Below are positions 34,565 to 45,276 of a DNA stretch of 64,000 nucleotides, one piece after another. Position 1 is the first letter of the stretch. Each line of letters starts with the position of its first letter. The DNA comes from Bactericera cockerelli. Lineage: Eukaryota; Arthropoda; Insecta; Hemiptera; Triozidae. The DNA lies in the NCBI GenBank assembly GCA_024516035.1, contig CM044964.1:14438449-14502448 (forward strand). The letters are read 5' to 3'. A program made the translations under genes and the position numbers. A model generated the notes under the pieces. The model did no database searches and was not told the origin of the DNA. It saw only the letters and a program-made list of their open reading frames with translations.

Positions 34565-34745
34565 GGCAGAGAATGCCTAAGGCATTAACTTCGCCCCGGA
34601 TTACAATACATTGTACATTTAAATTTATTATTTTTTTTCCATATCTTATTTTATAAATACCTATTGTTAATTTTTTTTTTATCTTTGTTAATAATTTATT
34701 GTTGTATGTATTGTATAAAAAATAAAGTGTAAATAAATAAATAAA
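34565..34745 (+). mobile_element. LINE-like 3' tail fragment
   Basis: AGAATGCCTAAGGCATTAAC stem-like start, TTCGCCCC, a T-rich body, AATAAAGTGTAAATAAATAA end. Diverged member of the tail family at 8497 and 48500. Confidence 0.5.
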
Positions 34746-35102
34746 TAGCGTATATGTACCAATTATTCGATGGTGAAAAAATGCGACCATATATTTAGAC
34801 AACTTTTTTCAACCATAATAAAATTTCACACTAAGAACATACAAAGACAAGCGATCACTGAGTCGGTAGTATTCCTTTGTACCTTTCTTTAGACATAAAG
34901 AATAAATCTAAAATGTCTGCGTGTAAATTTTGTAAGGGTCGTAAAAAGAGTGTCTAAAATTATGGCCGCTTTTATTCACTGTCGAATATAATAATTGGTG
35001 TCTACATGTACCCTATATCTTTTTACAACACACCAGTTTATTACAGTCACCATGTGGCTGTATGGAATAGCCTTGCCTACCAATGCCAAAAAAGAAAGAA
35101 AA

Positions 35103-35201
35103 AAAGTCACCGTGGTCGAGAGAGTAGCGCACTCGACTTGCATTCACGGTTACCCAGGTTCGATTTTTTTCTGCTCTGTACTTCGGACAGGACCTATTTA
35201 G
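35103..35201 (+). repeat. SINE family C head fragment
   Basis: AAGTCACCGTGGTCGAGAGA, TTACCCAGGTTCGATTTTTTTC and CTGCTCTGTACTT match the head of family C at 41190 and 36012. It joins directly to a family B copy. Confidence 0.65.
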
Positions 35202-35412
35202 TCTGTCCCGGTAGCTCAGTGGTAAAGGCGGCACTCTGTGAATCCAGAGTTTCCAGAGGTCGTGAGTTCGAAACCCATCCGGGACGTGGCAAGTTATCAT
35301 CCCATTTGGGATTTTTACCACATAATAGTATGTCTTGGGCTTACTGCTGGAATAATAGGTTTAATAGTCTAAATCGGGCAGTATAAATAAGGCGATATTA
35401 TTATTATTATTA
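35202..35412 (+). repeat. tRNA-headed SINE, family B (full length)
   Basis: TGTCCCGGTAGCTCAGTGGT head, GAGTTCGAAACCC B box, CCCATTTGGGATTTTTACC body and an (ATT)n tail after ATAAGGCGATATT. The best plus-strand reference copy in the window. Confidence 0.85.
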
Positions 35413-35664
35413 TTAATATTTAGACTTTTTAGAAGAAGTTACACTTGCTTCTTGCTAGGTCTACAGATAATACTGATCTCATGTGATCTTTTTTTCTGCT
35501 CAAACATTCAACACTCTCTTCCTGCAATCTCGATTTCTTTAATATTGAACTTTATCCCCCCTCCCCTGCTTTTTCTATCCTGATGAAAAGTAAGGAAACA
35601 TACAGGGGAGTTTTAATTTTCTTAAAATACTCTCTACATACATATAGCCTATACGCTTACTGCT

Positions 35665-35815
35665 TTGAATCTCTCTCTTTCTCTTTCTGTCTCTCTCCCT
35701 CTTTTTCTCTCTTTCTCTCTCTCTTTCTCTTTCTCTCTCTCTATCTTTCTCTCTCTCTCCTTCTCTCTCTCTCTCCCTCTCTCTTTCTCTCTCTATCTCT
35801 CTCTCTCACGCTATT
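35665..35815 (+). repeat. (CT)n microsatellite
   Basis: CTCTCT/TTTCTC tract. Confidence 0.85.
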
Positions 35816-36011
35816 TAATTATTAATTTCCTAAAGAGCCCAAACAGCTCTTTACACGCTGAAATTTTTTCAAACAAATTTTTGAATGATTTTGATTGATC
35901 AGCCTTCCTCTCAGCTCTTTTGCTCTCTTTATTTTCTCTTCTTACGTTGTGTTGAAAATGGTTAGTTGAAAAGTAGTTATAATAATAATATTGAACACTT
36001 ATTTATACTGT

Positions 36012-36350
36012 AGTCACCGTGGCCGAGTGATTTAGCGCGCTAGGCATCTTTTATGATCACATATCAGCCCCCTGAAGTAATACATTGTAGTTCCGGGGGG
36101 AACTAAATTTGCTGATTTCTTAACGAAAAAAAAGGCATTGTACGCAGGATTTTTTATGCTCTGTACTTGGGTGTTCGGGGTCCACTCATACCTCGTGAGG
36201 AAAAATGAGAAGTTACTTGTATGAGTAACGATCAGTGACGACATTACCAGAGTAAAAAGAAATTAATGTAATAGAATTTGAAAAGTGAAGGAGGCTCTCA
36301 GTAATGCTGCGCTACCCACAAAAATTGTGAAGTGGCCTTGGGCTTCACCA
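36012..36350 (+). repeat. tRNA-headed SINE, family C
   Basis: GTCACCGTGGCCGAGTGATT (A-box region) starts it; a degraded middle is followed by TGCTCTGTACTTGGGTGTTC, TCATACCTCGTGAGGAAAAA and CTGCGCTACCCAC, with a tail CTTCACCACAAATAAAAT. The same order occurs at 49350-49655, where a target duplication proves its limits. Confidence 0.75.
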
Positions 36351-36399
36351 CAAATAAAATCATAAAATCCTAACTAGGACTAAAGAGTTGTTTTATTTT

Positions 36400-36825
36400 A
36401 GCAGTTGTTAGGTACTTCGTATTATAATGTAGTCTAATTCTCAAGTTGATGAGGGAAAATTCATGCATTGGGTTTTTTTTTTTTTTTTTTTAAAGATGAG
36501 TGTTTCACAGCCTTTTTTATTTCGTAGCCATGAAACAGGAGCTACTGTAGACGCTTGTGGTCTGTGTTGTAGCCTGCCCATCCCGTAGTATGCCTCCCCT
36601 CTGATGGGCGAGAAGTGACACAATACTTCCCATTTAGGTGCTGGGTCAACACGAGCGCACCGGAAGGTATCCCTTACAAACAATTGTAACCAAATTAAGA
36701 ATACAAATTTTTGTCGGCGCGGGGGTTCGAACCCGGGACCTTCCGCATGGCAAGCGAGTGCTTAACCACTGAGCTAATCGCGCGCTCAGTGTGATTCGAA
36801 CTAACGGATTCCTTCGCTATCTGTA
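36400..36825 (-). repeat. SINE family D copy split by a tRNA-Gly-derived SINE
   Basis: Outer parts 36400-36471 and 36786-36825 read continuously as family D (ATGCATTGGG joined to TGTGATTCGAACTAACGG). Between them, minus orientation, is a SINE whose head has TTAGCTCAGTGGTTAAG, an anticodon region CGCTTGCCATGCGG like tRNA-Gly(GCC), and GGTTCGAACCC. Its 3' end is a poly-A of about 20 bases (poly-T at 36474-36491). A second tRNA-Gly-type copy is at 63691-63885. Confidence 0.75.
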
Positions 36826-37140
36826 GTTGAAAGTGACGTTCAACCAAAAAAAAATTGTTAAGAAAAAGGTACAGACAAATGCTCGAAAAAAAATAGAGGC
36901 AGAAAGAAATGGAGAGAGTAAGAAAAAAGTGTGTGTTTGTGTCTGAGAGTCTGAGAGAGAGAGAAGAAGAATAAGTACAAAAAGAAAGAGAATGTATGGG
37001 CAATGACCCAGGGTCCCCTGAAGGTCAGTCGTGTGCACTGAGACAGAGCCAGACCAGAAATTTCAAATTTCAACGGACATTTTCTTTTCTGTCATCCTGG
37101 GAAAATAATCTGAGTCTTACGTCGAAGTAAACTGTTCTTT
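36826..37140. other. No gene seen; GA-rich stretch
   Basis: Purine-rich sequence at about 36900-37000; otherwise unremarkable. Confidence 0.5.
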
Positions 37141-37141
37141 A

Positions 37142-37400
37142 GCCAGCGTCGATGGCATGTTGAATACACCGGTTCCCTTCAGAACACCGAAGTTAAGCGA
37201 CATCCAGCGAGGTTAAGACTTGGATGGGTGACCATTCAAATTCTAATTCTCGTGACGCTGTCTTTTCCCGGCCCCACTCAGGCTGGGTGAGGTCAATGTG
37301 AGTAGCAGGTTTGTGAGTTTCCTGCGAATGGAGGGTAAAACCCCCGTCGTGATATGACCATGGCAGTTGAAAGCGACGTTAAACCCCAAAAAAAAAAAAC
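37142..37400 (+). repeat. 5S rRNA-headed SINE
   Basis: The first 120 bases follow 5S rRNA: TGAATACACCGGTTC, CACCGAAGTTAAGCGACATC, GCGAGGTTAAGACTTGGATG and GGTGACC, with the closing CGTGACGCTGTCTT. They run straight into the SINE core (CAGGCTGGGTGAGGTCAATG, GCGAATGGAGGGTAAAACCC), then GAAAGCGACGTTAAACCCC and a poly-A. Fusion to a core and poly-A makes this a SINE of the 5S-derived class, not a 5S gene. Partial copies lie at 48353-48440, 57085-57235 and, tail only, 39728-39880. Confidence 0.85.
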
Positions 37401-37429
37401 TGTTCTTATGGGATTTCTGGTAGAGAAAA

Positions 37430-37875
37430 GCTACGAGAAAGATAGGAGACGCAGAATGAGAGAATGGAAGAGAAAAGTATAAACAAGGAGAAATTAAGAG
37501 AGCACAAGCAGGAAGAAAGAGAAAGAGGATGAAAAGGGAGAAGGGGCTGAGGGAATAGTGGAAACAAGGACAAGGAAAGCGGTTACGAAGAGAGAGAGAG
37601 AGAAGAGGGAGGTAAGAAAAAGAAGGTAGAAGAGAGAAAGATGACATAAAGAAGGAGAGAGACAAAAGAGAGAGAGAGAAGGAGGGATGTAAAAAAAGAA
37701 GCTAGAAGAGAGAAAGAAGACATATAGAAGGAGAGAGAAAGAAAGAGAGTGATAGGAAGAGAGGGAGGTAAGAAAAAAGAAGGTAGGGGAGAGAAAGAAG
37801 ACATATAGAAGAAAAGAGAGAAGGAGGTAGCTAAAAAAAAAAAGTTACATAAGAGAGAGAAAGAATGAGTCTGAG
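37430..37875 (-). repeat. GA-rich tract with repeated blocks of about 60-65 bp
   Basis: AGAGAGAAAGAAGACATATAG recurs several times with GTAAGAAAA-type spacers. The same block type appears at 44220-44610, so the two tracts are related. Confidence 0.7.
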
Positions 37876-38715
37876 TCTAAACAGAAAAGTGAGAACTTGT
37901 CAAGCAAAACGCTAGTTTTGCAACGCCAAGATAAACAAAACGAGCGTGCTATACTTACGCTAAACCGAGTTCGTATGTATTTTCTTTTATAATTTTGACC
38001 TTCTTAAATAAAACTTTTTAATCTTCTTTCTTCATATTCGTGTTTTCCTCGTCGAATAGAAGATGACTACTTTTTATTTGACCTTTTTCTGATACCCCTA
38101 ACCGCTTTTACGAGCACCCCCAAAATTAGTAAAAAATTCATACTTTTTTTTTTTTTTTTTTTTTTTTTTCCGCATTCGTCTTACCATGGGCTTATGGTTA
38201 AAGTTATTATTATGACATTTTGGTTACGAGTTCATAATGCTTGCAGCTCGAGGTTTTTAACAAAAAAAAACTTCCGCGGTCACTCGGCGGCGCTTTGGCG
38301 GTACCGCCCATATCTCAAATGTGGCTGATGTTAGAAATCTGAAACTTTGTATGTTAATTATTTGACCAATTTACAGCTTTTTTTATTCTATGTAATTTTT
38401 TTTTATTATAACCATTTATGAGTTATAACACTTTTTGTTGATTTCTGACGTTCACCGACCTCTCTTCACGTAATCACATGAATCGCTATTAAGGCTTTAT
38501 TGTATCGAGCTGAAATTTTCAAGACATATTCCTGAGTTTTGGCAGATGATTCCTCGTCAGAATAGCCATCTTCGAAAAATTTACGGTTTTTAAGTTATAA
38601 GCTTCTTAAGTCATTGGTAGCACACAACATTATTTTGGATTGGAGTGTCTTCTCCGAGTCTCGGAATACCACACTTGTAAATGAAATAAAATTAAGGTAT
38701 TGATTGGTTCCTCAA
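37876..38715. other. No gene seen
   Basis: A poly-T run at 38144-38169, then moderately complex sequence with no frame, splice or repeat signature I recognise. It may be an old transposon remnant. Confidence 0.4.
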
Positions 38716-39530
38716 CTGTAGGGGCTATGTATGAGTTCGGTGCGGAAAATAAAAAAATGTATGAGTTCCGTGCCGCCTAAAAAAGGTCATGTATGAATTC
38801 GGTGCCGCCTAAAAAAGGTCATGTATGAATTCGGTGCCCTGGTACTTGCCCTGATGATCAGGTAATTATAGAATTTTTTTCCTTATAGGCATGGCCTTCA
38901 ATTAATAAACCGAGGCATGGCCTTCATTGTATTTTACCTAACCCTACTATAAACCCAAGGCATGGCCTTCATTGTATTTTACCTAACCCTACTATAAACC
39001 CAAGGCATGGCCTTCATTGTATTTTATCTAACCCTAATATAAACCCAAGGCATGGCCTTCATTGTATTTTACCTAACCCTACTATAAACCCAAGGCATGA
39101 CCTTCATTGTATTTTACCTAACCCTACTATAAACCCAAGGCATGGCCTTCATTGTATTTTGCCTAACCCTACTATAAACCCAAGGCATGGCCTTCATTGT
39201 ATTTTACCTAACCCTACTATAAACCCAAGGCATGGCCTTCATTGTGTTTTACCTAACCCTACTATTAAGCCTAGGCATGGCCTTCAAGGAGGAAATGGAC
39301 AGCCTTGCTGAATGTAACTGTCTACAACATAATCTACTAACTTAATAACAGCAGGATGACTGTTAACAAGCAACAGAGTACATTATAAAAAAACAATCAA
39401 TTTATAAGTCATTAGGACCGCACCGAACTCATACATCACCTTTTTCCGGCGGCACCGAATTCATACATGCGAAAAAGGTGCGGGTAATCTTCGCACCGAA
39501 CTCACCTATTGCCACTGTAGGGTGTCTTAT
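38716..39530. mobile_element. Foldback element with CGGTGC subterminal repeats and internal 45-bp array
   Basis: The left end has four direct copies of ATGTATGAATTCGGTGC-like words. The right end has three in inverted orientation (GCACCGAACTCATACAT, GCACCGAATTCATACAT, GCACCGAACTCACC). Both outer edges carry CTGTAG. The interior has nine 45-bp units at 38913-39285 (AGGCATGGCCTTCATTGTAT, then TTTACCTAACCCTACTATAA). No protein is visible. It looks like a non-autonomous DNA transposon with a minisatellite inside. Confidence 0.65.
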
Positions 39531-39727
39531 CTTTCTTTCACCGACCTCCCCATTAGGTTCTTAGATATTATAGATGTACTATTTTCGACTAGTTGGTTTT
39601 TTTTTTTAATTTTCAAGATGTGAGTCAGTGAGTGAATTCAGGTTATACGATTATCTCTGTGGTGAGATCCTCCCTACTCAATCGGGAAGTCTTCAAACCC
39701 AAGAGTCGACAAAAATTTTATTGTTAA

Positions 39728-39880
39728 TTTTTTTTTTTTTTTTTTTAAGTGGGGTTTAACGTCGCTTTCAACTGCCATGGTCATATCACGACGGGGGTTT
39801 TACCCTCCATTCGCAGGAAACTCACAAACCTGCTACTCACATTGACCTCACCCAGCCTGAGTGGGGCCGGGATTTGATTA
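39728..39880 (-). repeat. 5S-type SINE, 3' part
   Basis: Poly-T, then GGGGTTTAACGTCGCTTTCA, ATGGTCATATCACGACGGG and CACCCAGCCTGAGTGGGGCC, the reverse complement of the core and tail at 37266-37400. The 5S head is absent. Confidence 0.75.
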
Positions 39881-39971
39881 CAATACTATTGTGTGTAAGC
39901 GATTCCGGTTCTCTTGTGTTGACCTAGAACCTGAATGGCGATTTTATAATGACACAAAGAAAACATAATAC

Positions 39972-40716
39972 CACTAAGATCATATAACATAGAGGGAACC
40001 CGATGTATCAAGATCTGCAACTAAGAGGGACCATCAGCTGATTTCAAAATCAGTGCCGGAGTAGTAATATTTTTCTCGCAAAGGGATTTACAGAACTAAT
40101 TATAAAAAATGTATTTTTAGGTAATTAGTCATATATTACTCATACTAAAACTTGTTCTGCCATGCCTTATTCTGCTCAAGTAGGGCTTTTAGATTGCAGC
40201 CTCCATTTACCCTGGTTCTAATTACCTACGTAAAATTATTCAAGCAAATAAACATATCACAGGAAATGTAAAGAACCACATTCAGAAACAGAAGACTTTT
40301 ATTTTTTTTTAAATTGAAATTAAATCACAAATAATAAAAAGTAGGTGCTTCCTACCCACCACTTGAAATTTTATAGAGTTCAAGTCAGAAAAACTTTATT
40401 TGGGCAGGAATATTTGAAAACGCAGTTTGGGGAATTTACCCGACCCCTGGGGTAAATACCCAATTTTTATTTACCTTCCCGCGGGTATTTACCCCGCGGT
40501 ACATCACTAGTTATATATGACTTGGTATCTGACGTGAAAATTAAGGATGTTTAGATATCCGCCACTGCATGAGGTAAACAAAAAATTAAAATAAATTGAA
40601 CCAATCAGAGGCCGGGATTTGTTGAAAGAGGAACCATCAGCTGTTCAAAGTTGGACGCATAAATTTGTTCAGCTCGAGATAGGTAATGTTCCCTCTATGT
40701 TATATGATCTCAGTGC
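39972..40716. mobile_element. hAT-type MITE, copy 2 (longer)
   Basis: Ends CACTAAGATCATATAACATA and TATGTTATATGATCTCAGTG with an exact 8-bp duplication CATAATAC at 39964-39971 and 40717-40724. It shares ATCAGCTGATTTCAAAATCA and CTGTTCAAAGTTGGACGCAT with copy 1 in the opposite orientation. It is about 320 bp longer in the middle, so copy 1 is a deletion derivative or copy 2 carries an insertion. Confidence 0.85.
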
Positions 40717-40724
40717 ATAATACT

Positions 40725-41189
40725 GTAATACACATACACACCTAAACGGGTAGAGCTGTAAAAACAATTCCAAGAAAATCATCTATACCTTAGTTCGGTT
40801 AAAAAGTTACGAGTTCGAAAAAATAGACACAGGTACCTAGACACTAGCGAAAGGGTACCTACGTAAACACATTGTACATTTCTTGCAAAAAAGACAAATA
40901 AAAACTCGTTTACTTTTATTGTAGGTACCAGTCAAACCAGTCCAGCACGTGTTGTACCAAACAATAGATGTAAAATATTCTCTTAACTGGGTAGCATTTT
41001 TATTTGAAATCCCGAAAATTCTAAAATCTCGATAACTTAAAATGAAGCTTCTATCCCTTGAATATTGAGTTACAATAAGAGCATAATTATTATATTAATG
41101 TAAACCATGTTAAATGCGCCAATGATTTGTGTTATTGTATGATTTATTTGTGGTGAAGCACAAGACTTCTTCGCAGCATTAGTAAGTAT
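40725..41189. other. No gene seen
   Basis: AT-rich intronic sequence without recognised features. Confidence 0.5.
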
Positions 41190-41795
41190 AAGTAGTCACA
41201 GTGGCCGAGTGAGTTAGCACGCTAGGCATTGCACGCACGGAGACCTGGGTTCGATCCCCAGCGGGGCAGGATTTTTTCTGCTCTGTACTTGGGTGTTCGG
41301 AGTCCACTCATACCTCGTGACGAAAAATGAGTAGGGTCAAGGGGGGTATTTACGAACAGGGGGTAATTACGAACAGTGGTCATTGTACCTAAACAGGATA
41401 AGATATTTCGAATCTGATGGTTGAATACTATTATTTTGAATTGTTTTTACAGGTTGAACACGAGTTTTCGATAGTATTTATTTTCAGTTGTAGTTAGTAA
41501 GCTAGTGAAAATAGATCTATCAAAAAAATTGATTTTTGAAGTTTTTGATTTTTTTAAAACAATTTTTTAGGTAAGTGTTACTTGAATTTTTATCATTATT
41601 TTACTTTTAATTATTGATAAGCATGTTTTTGGTTATTATTTTACAAAAATAATTGTTTTAACCATTTTTTTAAGTTATAGTTTTTGGCTGTTCTTAATTA
41701 CCCCCGCATTTTTTTGCTATGGGGTAATTACGAACGCATATTTTGGGTGTTTGTTTTACCCTATAACTTTTTTTGTATTTATCAAAACACTCAGA

Positions 41796-41921
41796 ATGCC
41801 CCGGAACTACAAGATGAAGAAACCACCTCCTTTGTATACAGAAGCACAAATGATATCTGCTATCGTATTAGATGTTTTTAATGGCAACCTGGCTGTCAGA
41901 AGAGCAACGGCAGTGTTTTGA
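41796..41921 (+). pseudogene. Pogo-type transposase, N-terminal fragment
   Basis: A 41-codon frame beginning MPRNYKMKKPPPLYTEAQM and continuing to LAVRRATAVF before a stop. MPRNYK with a Y-[ST]-E-E/A-x-[LM] helix and an AVRRAT-type second helix is how CENP-B/pogo transposases begin (psq-type helix-turn-helix binding the element ends). Downstream, further short in-frame pieces and a basic KERKKN segment resemble the C-terminal tail, but the DDE catalytic core is missing. It cannot encode an active enzyme. Confidence 0.7.
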
Positions 41922-42289
41922 GATTCCGCAAACCAAAGTAGAATTTTCCAAACGTAAGGCTCAAAATCCTGAAATACTGGGAGGTTGTAAGAAGTACCAA
42001 GATATTAGTACCCTAATGTATTGGACCCAACGAAGGTATTTGTGTACTTGAACATAGCAAAAGAAAGGAAGAAAAATGAAAGTGTAGAAAACGAAAAGAA
42101 ATATAGGGGGAACAGTTTCAAAAAAGAAGAAAGAAATGAAGGTAGAAGAAGACAAATCTGAGATTGACAATGACCTAGAAACTATTGATAAGACCAAAAT
42201 CTGTAAAAAAAAAAAAAATTAAAAAAATATATAAAACACCTTTCAAAAGCTCTCATAATTAACTATTACTATTATTAAGCTTTTATTAC

Positions 42290-42655
42290 CAGCCTCCGTG
42301 GCGTAACGGTTGTGACTACTGCCCGTAGTCCAAAGATCCTTAGTTCGATTCCCGGTTGGAGCAGACTTTTCCCACAGAAAATTCTGTCCCCTCCGAACAT
42401 GTGAGGCTGGCGATTCCGGCCCCACCCAGGCTGGGTGAGGTTAATGTGGGTAGCTGGTACGATTCCCAGCGAATGGAGGGTGAAACCCCCGTCCTGTCTA
42501 CCTCAAGTCAGGATGTTAAAACCAAATAGAATCAATGGACATGAAAGGAGCCTAGACATTGGATCTGGGCGTCCATATAATCCTCTCACCACCGTGATTT
42601 AGGTATCTTTACCTATCTCACGGACACGAAATTATTATTATTACTATTATTTGCA
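42290..42655 (+). repeat. tRNA-headed SINE, family E, near full length
   Basis: Head CAGCCTCCGTGGCGTAACGG with B-box-like TTAGTTCGATTCCCGGTTGG, then ACAGAAAATTCTGTCCCCTC, the shared core (CCCAGGCTGGGTGAGGTTAA, GCGAATGGAGGGTGAAACCC), a 3' segment (GGAGCCTAGACATTGGATCT) and a TTA-repeat tail. It lies inside the pogo-like element and so inserted later. Confidence 0.8.
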
Positions 42656-43260
42656 AGATAGAGATACCCTATTTGAGAAGAGCTGACTACCTTCGTGGTT
42701 AGGATTCAAACCACTATCCTGTGTGTCCATAAACTTTGCATATTGTCATACAGGTGGCTAAAGACACAAAGTACAATTTTGGTGTATTATTTGTACATAA
42801 AAAGCACATATTGCCATTAAAAAGTTCGTTTTTAATATTGTATAATGTGTTCGCATTTACCCCCGTCAGGCGGGGGTAAATGCGAACAGGCGGGGGTAAA
42901 TAAGAACACCACTAAACAGATACTACAGTATGCTCAAAACTATTTATAATGCACCATTAGAATGCTAAATAAGTCTATATACCAAAAAAATCACAAGACA
43001 TGGATTTTACAAAAGCAACTCAGGGTTACAGATATGTTTATAAAATGTAGCTCAAAATCGTTCGTAATTACCCCCCTTGACCCTAGCTGCTTTAATGTTA
43101 GCAGCGACCAGTGGCGGAATTATAGTCAAAAATAAGATATTGGGATATTAAAGATATGGAAAAGTCCTATAATTCTGCGCTACCCACTAAAATTGTGATA
43201 TAATAACACAAAGAAACACATTTATTTATTTATTAGTAAGTCAAGCCTACTTCACTTTTC

Positions 43261-43561
43261 GAATTCTATTACATTAATTTATTTATACTCTGGTAATTAT
43301 CAAGTCGTTACTCATACAATAACTACTCACTATTCAACGAAACATTCTGTATGCACCTAGGTGTCCTAGGTATTCACATTATACTACCTTGAAAAAAAAA
43401 AATCAAGGTACAATAATTTAGAAATATTGGGCTGTAGTAAAGAGATGGTGAGACAGAAAAAAATAAGCCATCAATATTTTCATAAAAAATAATTGTTCTA
43501 CTTTATTTCATGTGTTGAATTTAGCAAATGGCAAACAATGTAACCAACCAAAAATACCTGA
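43261..43561. other. SINE family C fragment and unique sequence
   Basis: TTTTCGAATTCTATTACATT and ACTCTGGTAAT at 43255-43330 are family C in minus orientation. The rest is not recognised. Confidence 0.5.
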
Positions 43562-44090
43562 TATCCCCCAAAAATACACTTCGTGTGCAAAAGACGCCAA
43601 GAAAATAACAATCCCTTGTAAATAGAATTGCCTTGAAAACGATTGCCTAAAAAGGAATTGATATCAAATGAAGGCCAAGTTCTTGTGAACTGGATATTAT
43701 CTACCCACAAAAGAGTCTCAAGTACATGAATCAAGCTGACGATTGGACATGATATTTCCCATTTTTCTGCTTTTTAATAACGCAAAAATTTAACATCAAA
43801 AATCTTGGCAAGTTTGAAACATCAAAAATATGCTTTGAACTTGCCAAGTTTTTTGATGTTAAATTTTTGCGTTATTAAAAAGCAGAAAAATGGGAAATAT
43901 CATGTCCAATCGTCAGCTTGATTCATGTACTTGAGACTCTTTTGTGGGTAGATAATATCCAGTTCACAAGAACTTGGCCTTCATTTGATATCAATTCCTT
44001 TTTAGGCAATCGTTTTCAAGGCAATTCTATTTACAAGGGATTGTTATTTTCTTGGCGTCTTTTGCACACGAAGTGTATTTTTGGGGGATA
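43562..44090. repeat. Near-perfect palindrome, 253-bp arms, 23-base loop
   Basis: TATCCCCCAAAAATACACTT at the left edge pairs with AAGTGTATTTTTGGGGGATA at the right edge. Pairing looks essentially uninterrupted to CTTGGCAAGTT / AACTTGCCAAG around the centre at 43826. No transposon protein or target duplication is evident. Confidence 0.9.
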
Positions 44091-44214
44091 CTAGATGTAC
44101 ATGAATATCAGAACATACCTGGACAGCTGTTTCGAGCTTATTTGCTCTCATCAGCAGGTAATAGTTCTCAATATCCATGCCATCAACTAACCTCTCTATT
44201 TTACTGAGTCTAAA

Positions 44215-44513
44215 CAGAAAAGTGAGAAGTATAGAGAAGGAGAGAGAAAGAAAGAGAGTGATAGGGAGGGAGGTAAAATAAGAAGTTAAGAGAGAGAAAG
44301 AAGATATATAGAAGGAGAAGGAAAGAAAGAGAGAGAGAGAGACATATAGAAGGAGAGAGAGAGATAGGGAGGTAGAATAAGAAGGTATGAGAGAGAAAGA
44401 AGACATATTGAAGGAGAGGGAAAGAAAGAGAGAGAGAGAGAGAGATAGGGAGGGAGGGAGGTAAAATAAGAAGTTAGGAGAGAAAGAAGACATATAGAAG
44501 GAGAGGGAAAGAA

Positions 44514-44548
<35 letters not shown>

Positions 44549-44615
44549 TAGGGAGGGACGGAGAGATAGGGAGGGAAGGAGGTAGAAGGTATGAGAGAGA
44601 AAGAAGACATATAGA
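44215..44615 (-). repeat. GA-rich tract with repeated blocks of about 65-110 bp
   Basis: GAGAGAAAGAAGACATATAGAAGGAG-type blocks repeat four to five times, resembling 37430-37875. Confidence 0.75.
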
Positions 44616-44902
44616 AGCAGAGTGAAAGACTGTGCCACTGATGTAAAAGACAGGTAAGATGTCTACAGCAGGAAGTTATTAACTTTAATCAAACTTTTTC
44701 AAGATTCTGGTTAAAGAATAAATTAATATGTAAGTTTGTGGTTTGCAAGCACAATAATAAATTATTATTAGTATTAAATGTTTTATATTAAAGTTGTGGC
44801 ATTAAAACTCTACGTACACTCTGCTATACCTGAGTTTGATTCCAGGTAAAGTCAGAGATTTTTCTGAGCGTCTAAAATAGTTACTCACTCCGATTATCAC
44901 CG

Positions 44903-45055
44903 ACCTCGGTAGCTTGATCGATAAGGCGGCAGACTTGTAATCTGGAGGTCGGTGGTTCAAGTCCCGGTTTCAGCGTAGATTTAGTAAAGCAAGTTTGATT
45001 AGGTGTGATATCAAAAAAGTGATGAACACAAATATGATAACTTTTTTAACAAACC
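44903..45055 (+). repeat. tRNA-headed SINE, family A
   Basis: ACCGACCTCGGTAGCTTGAT, GGTGGTTCAAGTCCCGG, GTGTGATATCAAAAAAGTGA. One of the least degraded copies. Confidence 0.8.
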
Positions 45056-45121
45056 AGCGGTAACTTCTTAAAACTGTAACAAACACCTTTTATGTAAAAT
45101 GGTCACTTAATCGAAAACAAC

Positions 45122-45276
45122 CTAACACTTAGACGACCGGCATGGTTTTTCGTGAATCTTGTGGGACCGGCGATAATACGGCTCTCCGACATTGTGTACC
45201 ACCGGTGGTACACCCGGTCCATTCCGTACGAAGGTGCGTGTACCACCGGTGGTACACCCGGTCGTCTAAGTGTTAA
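45122..45276. mobile_element. TTAA-type MITE (piggyBac-like), family 3
   Basis: Ends CTAACACTTAGACGACCGG (first T mutated) and CCGGTCGTCTAAGTGTTAA. Internally, GTACCACCGGTGGTAC palindromes occur twice. Layout matches the other TTAA-flanked elements in this gene. Confidence 0.7.

Larger units (their letters stand above)
41334..43083. mobile_element. Pogo-like (Tc1/mariner superfamily) element, degenerate
   Basis: Inverted ends GGGTCAAGGGGGGTATTTAC and GTAATTACCCCCCTTGACCC, flanked by TA on both sides (41332-41333 and 43084-43085). Subterminal GGGGGTAAATGCGAAC repeats sit near 42870-42905. It carries the start of a pogo-type transposase (41796-41921) and a later SINE insertion (42290-42655). 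TA duplication plus a psq-type helix-turn-helix start supports the pogo group. Confidence 0.8.
41190..43260 (+). repeat. SINE family C split by a pogo-like element
   Basis: Left part 41190-41333 has GTCACAGTGGCCGAGTGAGT, GGGTTCGATCCCCAGC and TCATACCTCGTGACGAAAAA. The right part from 43084 resumes with GCGACCAGTGGCGG and CTGCGCTACCCAC. The two parts are in the expected order once 41334-43083 and one TA are removed. Confidence 0.7.

Noticed and set aside
36715..36786. A tRNA-Gly gene
   Set aside because: The T stem and acceptor are imperfect and the sequence continues into a SINE body with a poly-A end.
37142..37264. A 5S rRNA gene
   Set aside because: Substitutions in conserved positions, no T-run terminator after the 3' end, and direct fusion to a SINE core with poly-A.
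43498..43734. A 78-residue minus frame
   Set aside because: It lies in the arm of a palindrome and matches no family I know.
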